Positions 26,905 to 34,542 of a stretch of 64,000 nucleotides of DNA are shown here, piece after piece (position 1 is the stretch's first letter; each line of letters begins with the position of its first letter). The DNA comes from Halorubrum salipaludis (GTDB lineage: Archaea > Halobacteriota > Halobacteria > Halobacteriales > Haloferacaceae). The translations under genes and the position numbers were made by a program. The stretch covers positions 52,672-116,671 of the forward strand of contig NZ_NSKC01000010.1 of the NCBI RefSeq assembly GCF_002286985.1. The letters run 5' to 3'. The notes under the pieces were generated by a model that was given only the letters and a program-made list of their open reading frames with translations, did no database searches and was not told the origin of the DNA.

Positions 26905-27198
26905 CTACGTAGGAACCGATTCTTTGCTCTCCAGATACTGGTTTTCCCACTCACGACGCGCCCTGATTTCGCGTTGTCCACGCTGTGTGAGTGTATACAC
27001 GTTCGTCCGCTTGTCGAGTTCACCTTTCTTGAGGAGGCCTTTATCGACGAGGTCGTCGAGGTTCGGATAGAGCCGCCCGTGATTGATCTCCTGTTCATAG
27101 TAGTCGTCGAGTTCGTCCTTGACTGCGAGCCCGTGTGGTTCCTCGAGTCCGGCGATCACGTACAAGATGTCCCGCTGGAATCCGGTTAGATCGTGCAT
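26905..27198 (-). CDS. PadR-family transcriptional regulator
   Basis: 97 residues, the short PadR form. The winged helix reads LTGFQRDILYVIAGLEEPHGLAVKDELDDYY then INHGRLYPNLDDLVDKGLLKKGEL and a wing NVYTLTQRGQREI. It is convergent with the CopB-type ATPase and divergent from the histone-fold gene. Its targets are not evident. The divergent region 27199-27334 probably contains its operator. Confidence 0.88.
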   Translation of the reverse strand: MHDLTGFQRDILYVIAGLEEPHGLAVKDELDDYYEQEINHGRLYPNLDDLVDKGLLKKGELDKRTNVYTLTQRGQREIRARREWENQYLESKESVPT

Positions 27199-27298
27199 CC
27201 GTCTGTTATTCTACTTTTGAGGGGTTGATTAAGTGCTCTCTGGTGTCCAGAGTGCGCATCAGTCGTACTATGGTCGAAATCCCGCATGAGAACTTCGA

Positions 27299-27312
27299 AC
27301 CTTTATATGGTG
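27299..27312 (+). promoter_or_regulatory. TATA box of a leaderless promoter
   Basis: The AT-rich element CCTTTATATGG is centred about 30 bases before the ATG at 27335. That is the spacing expected for a haloarchaeal TATA box when the transcript begins at or next to the start codon. No ribosome site is visible before the ATG, which agrees with a leaderless message. Confidence 0.55.
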
Positions 27313-27334
27313 GACAAGAGAAGTCCGCGATGGA

Positions 27335-27502
27335 ATGTCTGACCTAATCGTCAAAGCAGCCGTGAAGGACGCACTCTCGGACAATAACGTCTCGGCAGAT
27401 TTCTACGACGTCCTCAACGAAGAGGTCGCCGAACTGCTCGACGACGCCGCAGAGCGTGCCGAGGCCAACGACCGGAAGACGGTCCAGCCCCGCGACCTGT
27501 AG
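27335..27502 (+). CDS. Histone-fold-like small protein (DUF1931 type)
   Basis: 55 residues. The sequence LIVKAAVKDALSDNNVSADFYDVLN leads into EEVAELLDDAAERAEANDRKTVQPRDL, ending with the helix-loop-strand and basic-acidic KTVQPRDL signature of archaeal histone-fold proteins. I associate it with the DUF1931 group of small haloarchaeal proteins. It may bind DNA or dimerise with another histone. It is 75 bases upstream of the exonuclease VII genes on the same strand, with a small CTGCG-TAA-CGCAG hairpin and a T-run between, so it may be a separate unit. Confidence 0.7.
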   Translation: MSDLIVKAAVKDALSDNNVSADFYDVLNEEVAELLDDAAERAEANDRKTVQPRDL

Positions 27503-27577
27503 GCCTGCGTAACGCAGCCCACCCAGGCACTCGAACGTAGCTTTTTGAGGTTCCTGTTCAGAAGTTAGGAAACGGAG

Positions 27578-28630
27578 ATGGCGGACGCACCGGATACCGA
27601 ACGGCAGGCGGTCGAACCCGATGCGAGGGAGGTCCTTAGCGTGTCCCAGCTGAACGACCGAATCGCGTCGGTCGTCCAGGACACGCCTGCCCTCAACGGC
27701 GTCCGCTGTATCGGGGAGGTCACTGACCTCCACAAGAACAGTACGGCGCTCTACTTCACGCTCACCGACGGCGAGGCCGAGCTCCCATGTATGATCTGGG
27801 CGAACCGTTACCGGGAGATGGACGCCGACCTCGAGGACGGGACTGAAGTCATCCTCGAGGGTGATATCGACTACTGGGTCGAAGGTGGGAAAATCGACCT
27901 CAAACCGTGGGAGGTGATCGTCGTCGGCGACGGCGACCAGGCGGCTGCAGTCGAGCGGCTGCGAAGCGAACTCGAAGAGCGGGGCTGGTTCGACGACGAG
28001 CAGAAACAGCAACCGCCGGCGTTCCCGGAGCGGGTCGGCGTCGTCACGTCCCTTCGAGGAGACGCCCGGTACGACATCCAGAACGCCATCCACGGACAGG
28101 ACCCCACCGTCGACATCCTAGTGAAGGACGCAACCGTCCAGGGGTCGAACGCGCCGACGTCCATCGCGAACGGCATCCACCACCTCGACCGCTCCGAGAA
28201 TGTCGACGCCATCATTGTCGGTCGGGGCGGTGGGAGCGATTCGAACCTCCAAGCCTTCAACACCGAGCGAGTCGCGGAAGCTATCTTCACCGCAAACACC
28301 CCGACCGTCACGGCGATCGGGCATACTGACGACCGGTTAATCGCAGATCAGGTCGCGGATGTGGCAACGATCACGCCGACGGCCGCTGGCGAGTATATCG
28401 TGAATTCCCGCGAGGAGTTCTTCGCGGGCGAGGTCAAACCGCTGGCACAGCAACTCGACGCCGCGTACGAAACCTTCCAGCAAGAGCACGAACATGAACG
28501 GGAGCTTGCCGAAGCAGTCGACGAGGCGGCCGCACCCGAGGGTCTCCCGCCGGTCTACTACAAGGCCGCAATCGCTGTGCTGCTGTTGCTGTTGTTGGCC
28601 ATTACTGGGCTTTGGTTGGGGGTGATCTAA
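27578..28630 (+). CDS. xseA: Exonuclease VII large subunit with C-terminal membrane helix
   Basis: 350 residues, shorter than the usual 400-450. An N-terminal OB fold (about 18-115, with LTDGEAELPCMIWANRY and EGDIDYWVEGGKIDLKPWEV) precedes the catalytic region: PERVGVVTSLRGDARYDIQ, VDAIIVGRGGGSDSNLQAF and TVTAIGHTDDRLIADQVAD are the hallmark XseA motifs. The long coiled coil of bacterial XseA is cut short, and the protein ends in a strongly hydrophobic segment (about 327-348) that looks like a membrane anchor. It degrades single-stranded DNA with XseB, whose gene starts two bases after the stop. Confidence 0.88.
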   Translation: MADAPDTERQAVEPDAREVLSVSQLNDRIASVVQDTPALNGVRCIGEVTDLHKNSTALYFTLTDGEAELPCMIWANRYREMDADLEDGTEVILEGDIDYWVEGGKIDLKPWEVIVVGDGDQAAAVERLRSELEERGWFDDEQKQQPPAFPERVGVVTSLRGDARYDIQNAIHGQDPTVDILVKDATVQGSNAPTSIANGIHHLDRSENVDAIIVGRGGGSDSNLQAFNTERVAEAIFTANTPTVTAIGHTDDRLIADQVADVATITPTAAGEYIVNSREEFFAGEVKPLAQQLDAAYETFQQEHEHERELAEAVDEAAAPEGLPPVYYKAAIAVLLLLLLAITGLWLGVI

Positions 28631-28632
28631 GC

Positions 28633-28815
28633 GTGGCAAACGACCAAGAGATCCACGACCGGCTGACCCGTGTCGAAGAAATCATTGAGCAGCTCGATGC
28701 GGACGAGTGTGACCTCGATAAGGGTACAAGGCTCCACGAGGAAGGTCAGGAACTCTTGGCCGAGGTGCGAGAAATCCTCGACAACGGGCGTGGAGAGGTC
28801 GTGGAACTCGAGTAG
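28633..28815 (+). CDS. xseB: Exonuclease VII small subunit
   Basis: 60 residues from a GTG start at 28633, two bases after xseA. It is predicted to be two helices: IHDRLTRVEEIIEQLDADECDLDKG then RLHEEGQELLAEVREIL, matching the XseB pattern VEEIVxxLExGxLxLEExLxxYEEG. XseB subunits coat the coiled coil of XseA and are required for activity. Here the partner coiled coil is short, so assembly could differ. Confidence 0.85.
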   Translation: MANDQEIHDRLTRVEEIIEQLDADECDLDKGTRLHEEGQELLAEVREILDNGRGEVVELE

Positions 28816-28830
28816 AGTGCCATACCAATC

Positions 28831-28871
28831 TTAACCAACAGTCAACGGCATCTAACCCCATTGTTGGTTAA
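28831..28871. repeat. TTAACCAACA inverted repeat, copy 1
   Basis: A perfect 10-base inverted repeat: TTAACCAACA (28831-28840) and TGTTGGTTAA (28862-28871), separated by 21 bases. It lies between xseB and the first gene of the conjugation-like operon, about 148 bases before ATG 29019. Two related copies occur at 45965 and 61759. The two-helical-turn spacing suits a protein binding both arms on one face of the DNA. Confidence 0.6.
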
Positions 28872-29018
28872 CGGAACCTTTGCAAGGTGAACGGACTATC
28901 TGATTATAATTTACTTTAGAATTTTGCGCCAGTTGGTGGCCAGAAAGCATATACCGATCTTCTAGCTATCGCACCACCATGGACCGGGGCTCAACCGGTG
29001 CATACCCACCCCGCACAT

Positions 29019-29267
29019 ATGATCACACGGGCAGTCACCATCGAAGACATCGATGATCTGTATCTGACGTGGAACAGCCATATCAACGGTTCCGCCCTCT
29101 ATCGCCGCGCCCTCCGAGACGAGATGGAGCTTCGCGACGTCGACCCTGACGAGCTTCGAGATCTCTTCGAACGGGCCCGCGAACAGGGCTACACGAAAGA
29201 AGAAATCGTCGAGGAGACCAATCGCTACGCCGATCTCAAAGCACTCGTCGACGACGCAGAGGAGTAA
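29019..29267 (+). CDS. Small charged hypothetical protein, head of conjugation operon
   Basis: 82 residues from ATG 29019 (a GTG 21 bases earlier is possible). The sequence is helical and acidic, with LYRRALRDEMELRDVDPDEL and EQGYTKEEIVEETNRYADL. No motif is known to me. It is the first of ten closely spaced plus-strand genes ending with the primase pair, so it may be a regulator or small component of the transfer apparatus. Confidence 0.6.
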   Translation: MITRAVTIEDIDDLYLTWNSHINGSALYRRALRDEMELRDVDPDELRDLFERAREQGYTKEEIVEETNRYADLKALVDDAEE

Positions 29268-29273
29268 CCCGCT

Positions 29274-29696
29274 ATGTCACAGGACAATACGCCCTCCGAG
29301 ACGGTCCCGAATCGCGCCGAAAGTCAGCCGACGGCATCGAGTAGGCTTCCCAGGCAAGCTGTGTTCATCGTCGTCGTCCTGAGTCTGTTCGCTGTGGAAC
29401 CCGCCGCCGCACAGACGAACGCCGTCTGTAGCGCAGACAACCTCCCCAGCATGATCGAGGGCTTCTTCCAGCTTACCACGGCGCTGGGTATTGTCGGCCT
29501 CGCAGTCGTGTGGCAGGCCGACTCCCTCATCGAGATGTTCACGATCACGCCCGAGCAGAAGAAGGGTCTCAAGCGTCACAAGCGATCGGCGATGAAGTCT
29601 ACGGTCGTTCTCGTCGCCCTTGGACCACTCTACACCGTTGCCGGATCGATGATGAACCTCCCGCTGGCGCAGTGCGTAGATCTCGCCCCCTGGTAG
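29274..29696 (+). CDS. VirB2/TrbC-like pilin candidate
   Basis: 140 residues. A polar N-terminal stretch (1-28) and a hydrophobic signal (about 29-47, FIVVVLSLFAVEPAAAQ) precede a mature part with two membrane helices (about 65-84 and 103-125) joined by a basic loop PEQKKGLKRHKRSAM. Two cysteines (about C52 and C134) could pair outside. The plan of signal plus two helices and a cytoplasmic basic loop is that of VirB2/TrbC pilins, and the position upstream of VirB6- and VirB4-like genes agrees. Assigned by architecture, not by sequence identity. Confidence 0.55.
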   Translation: MSQDNTPSETVPNRAESQPTASSRLPRQAVFIVVVLSLFAVEPAAAQTNAVCSADNLPSMIEGFFQLTTALGIVGLAVVWQADSLIEMFTITPEQKKGLKRHKRSAMKSTVVLVALGPLYTVAGSMMNLPLAQCVDLAPW

Positions 29697-29724
29697 GCGA
29701 CTACCGCCCCCGTCGCGAGCCCCT

Positions 29725-31461
29725 ATGAAACAACGAGAGCTCTCCGTGCTTATGGCCGCCCTGTTCGTGACGAGCCTAGTCACGGGTCTCGCTACTGCAA
29801 GCCCGCCACGGCCAGGCACGGAGGGGAATGGACTCACTGCGAATGAATCAGCGACGCTGTGGTCTCGCGACGCGGACAACTACATCAGCCAGGAGGAGTA
29901 CCAGCAGCGATACGGCGAGGACCGTTCCGCTGTCCATCAAGTAGCAAACGGGACGGATATCACGTTCAAACAGCCGCCGGCGACTGCGGCAACGTGGACG
30001 CGGAACGACTTCGAGGACCTCGACGCTGGCGGAGCAGATACTTCCATGCATCCGCAGCACGCGGACCTTGAGGACGGTGTCTTCATCGAGGATGCCCACG
30101 CCACCATCTTCGCGGTCCAGCCCTCTACTCGTGGCCACCTCGAGTCCGGTGAAACCCCACTCTACATCGCGCCGAATGGGACGATGCGCGGGTTCATTGA
30201 TTACCGGGTTCGCGTGCCCAACGGGAGTTCCTCCGGCAACACGACTATCTCGTGGTCGCTCACCGAGCACGAGATCGACGAGGTCCGATTGAAGAAGAAC
30301 GGCGAGACCATCGCCGAGCGTGACGGGTCCCATACGCCTGCCCTCGACTACCAGATCGAGGACGACTGGAGCGCGAATCTCACGCTAGAAGCAGAGATCA
30401 GCGTTCGTCTGAAGAAGACCGTCAGGACCGACCTGGGTGACCAGACGGACGTCGACATCACCTACCGGACGGAATCACGCAACGTCTCTGATTCGATCGC
30501 CGTCGAGATTTACGATCTCTCGGCGTACCCCTACTACGCCGAGTACCCGAACGGCGACGCCGGCGTGGCCATCTTCCAGTCGCGGCCGTGGCAGGGATAT
30601 ACGCTCACGGAAGACGGTGAGGCACGGGTCCGTGGCGTCTGGCGGTTCTATACCGCTCGGAACACCAACTGGGATACACTCGTCAGGTCGAACCGGACCG
30701 ACAGCGCCACCGTCGAGTCTGACGCGATTCCGGTCTATGTTCACGCGTACCCGTCGCGAATCGGCCCGCGTGCTGAACCAGTTCGCGATGGCCCAGAGAT
30801 CATCGACATCTGGGGCACTGACCGACCGTCTCCGGTCGGCACGCTCGGCGAGGACATCAACATCGACATCGTCAACCAGTCGTACACGACGACGTACGGT
30901 GTTGCGGTTCGCGCGGAGAACGTCGACCGTGACGCGCTCCAGGTAGCGGGGATCGTACGGGGCGTGAACGCCTCGATTGTGGCACCTGACGCTGGCTCTG
31001 AGCGGCAGCTCCGGCGCAGTAATTTGACTGTTGAGGTGCTCCAGCAGAACGAAAGTCAGGCCACACTCCGCATCGAACTCCGGGACAACGAGACCGGCGC
31101 ACCAATCGTGCTCAGCGATCCCGACCGACGATATCCAATCGGTGGGGCCACTCGCAACGGGTACATCACCGTCGCGGAGCAACGCGTCGAGACCAACGCC
31201 TCCGGGGTGGCGATCGTGACGATCGACGAGCCGGGTATCTACACGGCACGGTACCATCCGGGTTCGTGGCTCGGGCACGACCCCGCGTATGTGAGTGCGA
31301 CGGCAACAGCTCGGTGGCATCCGCTCGGCACCATCGACGGTTGGTTCGCGTTCATTTTCGAGGTTGGCTGGCAGCTCATCCCGTTCATTGTGATGTTCTA
31401 CGCTGGCAAGCGGCTCCTTCGAATGCTCGGTCCAGAAGACATCTTCCAACGGAACCCATAG
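29725..31461 (+). CDS. Large exported protein with C-terminal membrane anchor
   Basis: 578 residues. A signal peptide (about 1-25, LMAALFVTSLVTGLATAS) is followed by about 500 external residues rich in beta-type and N-glycosylation-like Asn-x-Ser/Thr sites, and one membrane helix near the end (about 540-566) with a basic tail GKRLLRML. It lies within the transfer operon, 28 bases after the pilin-like gene and two bases before the lipoprotein. Probably a surface component of the secretion channel or an adhesin. I recognise no family. Confidence 0.6.
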   Translation: MKQRELSVLMAALFVTSLVTGLATASPPRPGTEGNGLTANESATLWSRDADNYISQEEYQQRYGEDRSAVHQVANGTDITFKQPPATAATWTRNDFEDLDAGGADTSMHPQHADLEDGVFIEDAHATIFAVQPSTRGHLESGETPLYIAPNGTMRGFIDYRVRVPNGSSSGNTTISWSLTEHEIDEVRLKKNGETIAERDGSHTPALDYQIEDDWSANLTLEAEISVRLKKTVRTDLGDQTDVDITYRTESRNVSDSIAVEIYDLSAYPYYAEYPNGDAGVAIFQSRPWQGYTLTEDGEARVRGVWRFYTARNTNWDTLVRSNRTDSATVESDAIPVYVHAYPSRIGPRAEPVRDGPEIIDIWGTDRPSPVGTLGEDINIDIVNQSYTTTYGVAVRAENVDRDALQVAGIVRGVNASIVAPDAGSERQLRRSNLTVEVLQQNESQATLRIELRDNETGAPIVLSDPDRRYPIGGATRNGYITVAEQRVETNASGVAIVTIDEPGIYTARYHPGSWLGHDPAYVSATATARWHPLGTIDGWFAFIFEVGWQLIPFIVMFYAGKRLLRMLGPEDIFQRNP

Positions 31462-31463
31462 TC

Positions 31464-32300
31464 ATGACTAGAAACCACCCACACATCAGTCGGCGAACCG
31501 CCCTCCGAACAGTCGCAGGTGCCTCCCTCGTGAGCGTCGCTGGCTGTCTGAACGACAATGGCGGTTCTGGGACGCCTGGTGACGGAACGACCTCTCCAGA
31601 TGGCAACGGCCCACTCACGCGTATCGCTGTCGAGGGGACAACACTCGTCGTCGAACTCTCCGGAGAGGCCGACATTGACCAGGTCAATCTCATCCAACCG
31701 AACGACGAGCTATTCGGGAAGCGTGACGTAGCTGCGGGTGCTCAACAGGTCTCGTTTGAGATCGGCACCGCATATGCGCCCGGTGAATATCGCGTACTCG
31801 CGTTGAAAGGGGAGGAGACAGTAGTTGAGACAACGACTGAACTCCGTCCAGAGATGCAGATACAGGATGTCGGACTCTATCGGAATAACCCAGATAAGTC
31901 GTGGGACGAAGTCTATGGTGAGAGCGAGACAGACCGGATCAAGAATGGCGAGGCATTCGTCACGGTAGAGAACACAGGAAGTGGTCCGGAAGCGATAACT
32001 GAACTAATCTTCTCTGGGGACGTTCCCAATCCAATTGAGAACCCCAGAGGTAGTGGAATGCACGAAACCGACCGGGTAGTGGTCTCCCCTGGCGAGACGG
32101 CCGACCTGTTCAGTAATTCGTTCCCGTTCGGTTCAGAGAGTGAGGACGGAATGGGGTGTTCCCCAGATGGTAACAGCGGGCAGTTCACGGTTATCGTCGA
32201 GACTCGAGTCGGTGGAAATCGGGTCACGAGTACCTACAATGTCCAGTATTCCGGGTCTGACGAGATGACAGACTGTGAGGTCACGATCACGGAGGCCTGA
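31464..32300 (+). CDS. Tat-exported lipoprotein of the transfer operon
   Basis: 278 residues from ATG 31464. The start has a twin-arginine motif ISRRTALRTVAG and a lipobox SVAGC (C near 28), so it is probably exported folded and lipid-anchored. Residues 29-50 form a Gly/Asp/Thr linker, and the rest is predicted beta-rich. Two late cysteines (about C233 and C272) could form a disulfide. It begins two bases after the preceding stop and is followed after two bases by the VirB6-like gene, so it is co-translated with channel genes. Confidence 0.75.
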   Translation: MTRNHPHISRRTALRTVAGASLVSVAGCLNDNGGSGTPGDGTTSPDGNGPLTRIAVEGTTLVVELSGEADIDQVNLIQPNDELFGKRDVAAGAQQVSFEIGTAYAPGEYRVLALKGEETVVETTTELRPEMQIQDVGLYRNNPDKSWDEVYGESETDRIKNGEAFVTVENTGSGPEAITELIFSGDVPNPIENPRGSGMHETDRVVVSPGETADLFSNSFPFGSESEDGMGCSPDGNSGQFTVIVETRVGGNRVTSTYNVQYSGSDEMTDCEVTITEA

Positions 32301-32302
32301 CG

Positions 32303-33418
32303 ATGGTTGATCTCATTGACGTCGTTCTTGAGGGTATCAAAGGCGTCGTTGATTGGTTCATCGGGCTCTTCATGGACGGTCTCAGGTCGGGGTATGAGAC
32401 TCTGACTGAGGGAATGTTCGGAACCCCGACCCCAGAGACGAACGGAGCATTTGTCTTCGGTGAACCAACCAACGCACCCTGGCCAGCGATTCACGATGCT
32501 CTCATCGGCGGCGAAATCATGCTGGTTGCCCTTTTGCTCCTTGTGATGAGTGTTCAGGGCCGTCACACGGTTCGGATCTTCAATATTGGAAGTACCTACG
32601 AAGCCCGAAAAACGAAGAAGACGGCCTGGGTCGGTGCTTTTCTAATCATTACGTGGTATTGGGTTGGAACTCTCGCACTCTACCTCGTCGACGGGTTCAC
32701 CATTGCACTAATGCCGGAGCTTTCCTCCGTAGCCTCTGCAATGCTTCAGTTCTTGGGCGCAGCCATCACAAACCCAGGGCTGGGGCTATTGTTCGCCGTG
32801 ATTGGTGGAATCTCGATGTGGGCGCTGGAGGCGCTGTTCTACATCCGGATGATTCTGCTGTATGTCTACCTGTACGGAATGCCGATTGCATTTGCACTGG
32901 CCTACGGAAACATTCCGGTCGTATCCGATATCGCGATGGGGTTCTGCAAACGGTTTGTCCCGTTGGCTGTCCTCCCGCTCCCGGCAGCGATGGTCCTCAA
33001 GGGGTACGACTTGATCTACGGCGGTGGGACGCTCACACCAGGAACAGCGTTCCTCAAATATCTCGTCGCTGCGTCCCTCCCGCTGGTCGCCCTCTACATC
33101 ACGTGGAAGACGTTCAAATACGCGACCCCGTTGACGGCCAAAGTCGTCGGCGGTGCAACGAAAGGCGCAGCACTCGTTGGCGGTGTCGCCGCTGGAGCCT
33201 ACGTCGGTGGCGCCGGCGTCGCGACGACCGCCGCTCGGTGGGGGCCGAAAGCCGCCGCTGGCCACGCCGTCGCACAAAAAGCGGCTGCCCGCGGTGGACA
33301 TGGAGGAGACGATGGCGGGACGCCATCGTACCGTCGAACAGAGAATGACCCTGGTGGAGCGACAGCGGAATCGGCGAGTGACGACCGTGGGATGGAGTTT
33401 GATCGAGGAATCCACTAA
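32303..33418 (+). CDS. VirB6/TrbL-like multi-pass membrane protein
   Basis: 371 residues. The N-terminal amphipathic region DVVLEGIKGVVDWFIGLFMDG is followed by six or seven hydrophobic helices (between about 70 and 290), then a long Gly/Ala-rich stretch (ATKGAALVGGVAAGAYVGGA) and a hydrophilic tail. This is the typical plan of VirB6/TrbL inner-membrane channel proteins. It is flanked by a lipoprotein and the VirB3/VirB4-like genes with gaps of two bases, strongly supporting a type IV secretion role. Confidence 0.68.
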   Translation: MVDLIDVVLEGIKGVVDWFIGLFMDGLRSGYETLTEGMFGTPTPETNGAFVFGEPTNAPWPAIHDALIGGEIMLVALLLLVMSVQGRHTVRIFNIGSTYEARKTKKTAWVGAFLIITWYWVGTLALYLVDGFTIALMPELSSVASAMLQFLGAAITNPGLGLLFAVIGGISMWALEALFYIRMILLYVYLYGMPIAFALAYGNIPVVSDIAMGFCKRFVPLAVLPLPAAMVLKGYDLIYGGGTLTPGTAFLKYLVAASLPLVALYITWKTFKYATPLTAKVVGGATKGAALVGGVAAGAYVGGAGVATTAARWGPKAAAGHAVAQKAAARGGHGGDDGGTPSYRRTENDPGGATAESASDDRGMEFDRGIH

Positions 33419-33420
33419 CA

Positions 33421-34542
33421 ATGTCAGCAGATCAAGACGCGGCCGCACGGCGCATCATGGATCAGTTCGGCGAGGAGAGTCGCATCCCGTATCTCAATAT
33501 CGAGGAAGGGGACGTCGGCATGCTCATCGCCTTCCCCATTATTGGGCTGTTTATCGCTGGCCTCACCGGGATCGAATCACTGGCCCTCCCGTTCGTCGCT
33601 GGCGGGCTTGGCTTTGGCGTTGCCGTCATCTACGTCTCACCAACCCACCTGAACGCCTGGACGTGGACCAAAGACGTCTATCGGTACCTCAAACGGCCGC
33701 AGGTCACGTTTAGTGCACCCGCCGACGCCGACACGAGTACCAACGAGTCAGAGCGTAATGAAGGCGGACTCGCGAACTACACGCCGTTCAAGCCGGACGA
33801 ACGGACACAGGACCTCACGAACATCAAGCGGGCGTGGCCGGGCGCTGGTGCCATCCAGCGTGAAGACGGCGCGATGGAGGCGTTCATCGAGATCGATCCG
33901 GCCAACATGGATTTCGCGATGTCCGACGACTGGGCGCAGCTCCAAGACGCTGGCGAAGAGTTCGCCAACAAAGAACTGGACTCGAAGCTCAAACTCCACG
34001 CCACAACCCGTTCATTTCCGGTGGAGCAGATCACCGAGACCATCGAGGAGCGCCTCACTGACGAAGACGTCACGGAGAACCCGATTTTCCGGGAACTCCT
34101 CGAAGAGTACCGGGAGACACGGCCGAAGGAGATGCGTGACCGGGGCATCCAGCAGGTCCGGTACTACATCGGCGTTGAAGTCAGCCCGATAGAAGTGTAC
34201 GACCGCTTCCGCGACGAGGGCACGCCCGCCGAGAAGCTGACGCAGTTCCCCGTGATCGGGTTCCTGTTCAACCCGTTCGTGACCCGCCGCGAGGACCTCA
34301 CGGACGTCGAGCGCCGCGCACAGATGTTCGAGAAGCTGGATAGCCGGGTCAACGATGTGCGGTCGGAGTTCATCCAGCAGGCGTCCGGGTGGTCCGCACG
34401 CCGGCTCAGCACGGTCGAACTCTTCGTGTTGAATATGGACTTCTGGAACGGCCGCGAACACGGGTACGACGACGCAGAGAGCGTCGTTCGCGAACAATCC
34501 ATCATCGGCCACTCGCGCCGGGAGGATGACCACGATGCGTAA
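33421..34542 (+). CDS. VirB3-like / VirB4 N-terminal domain protein
   Basis: 373 residues. Two membrane helices near the start (about 30-70, GMLIAFPIIGLFIAGLTGI and then LPFVAGGLGFGVAVIYV) are followed by a soluble region of about 290 residues (RAWPGAGAIQREDGAMEAFI and later KLKLHATTRSFPVEQITETIEERL). The helix pair is VirB3/PrgI-like, and the soluble part resembles the N-terminal domain normally fused to the VirB4 ATPase. It overlaps the VirB4 ATPase gene by 17 bases. I infer that VirB4 is split over two chains here. Confidence 0.55.
   Translation: MSADQDAAARRIMDQFGEESRIPYLNIEEGDVGMLIAFPIIGLFIAGLTGIESLALPFVAGGLGFGVAVIYVSPTHLNAWTWTKDVYRYLKRPQVTFSAPADADTSTNESERNEGGLANYTPFKPDERTQDLTNIKRAWPGAGAIQREDGAMEAFIEIDPANMDFAMSDDWAQLQDAGEEFANKELDSKLKLHATTRSFPVEQITETIEERLTDEDVTENPIFRELLEEYRETRPKEMRDRGIQQVRYYIGVEVSPIEVYDRFRDEGTPAEKLTQFPVIGFLFNPFVTRREDLTDVERRAQMFEKLDSRVNDVRSEFIQQASGWSARRLSTVELFVLNMDFWNGREHGYDDAESVVREQSIIGHSRREDDHDA

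Noticed and set aside
28985..29005. ACCGG/CCGGT stem before the 29019 gene as another leader hairpin
   Set aside because: The loop lacks GGGT and the closing C-G pair, so it does not belong to the family.
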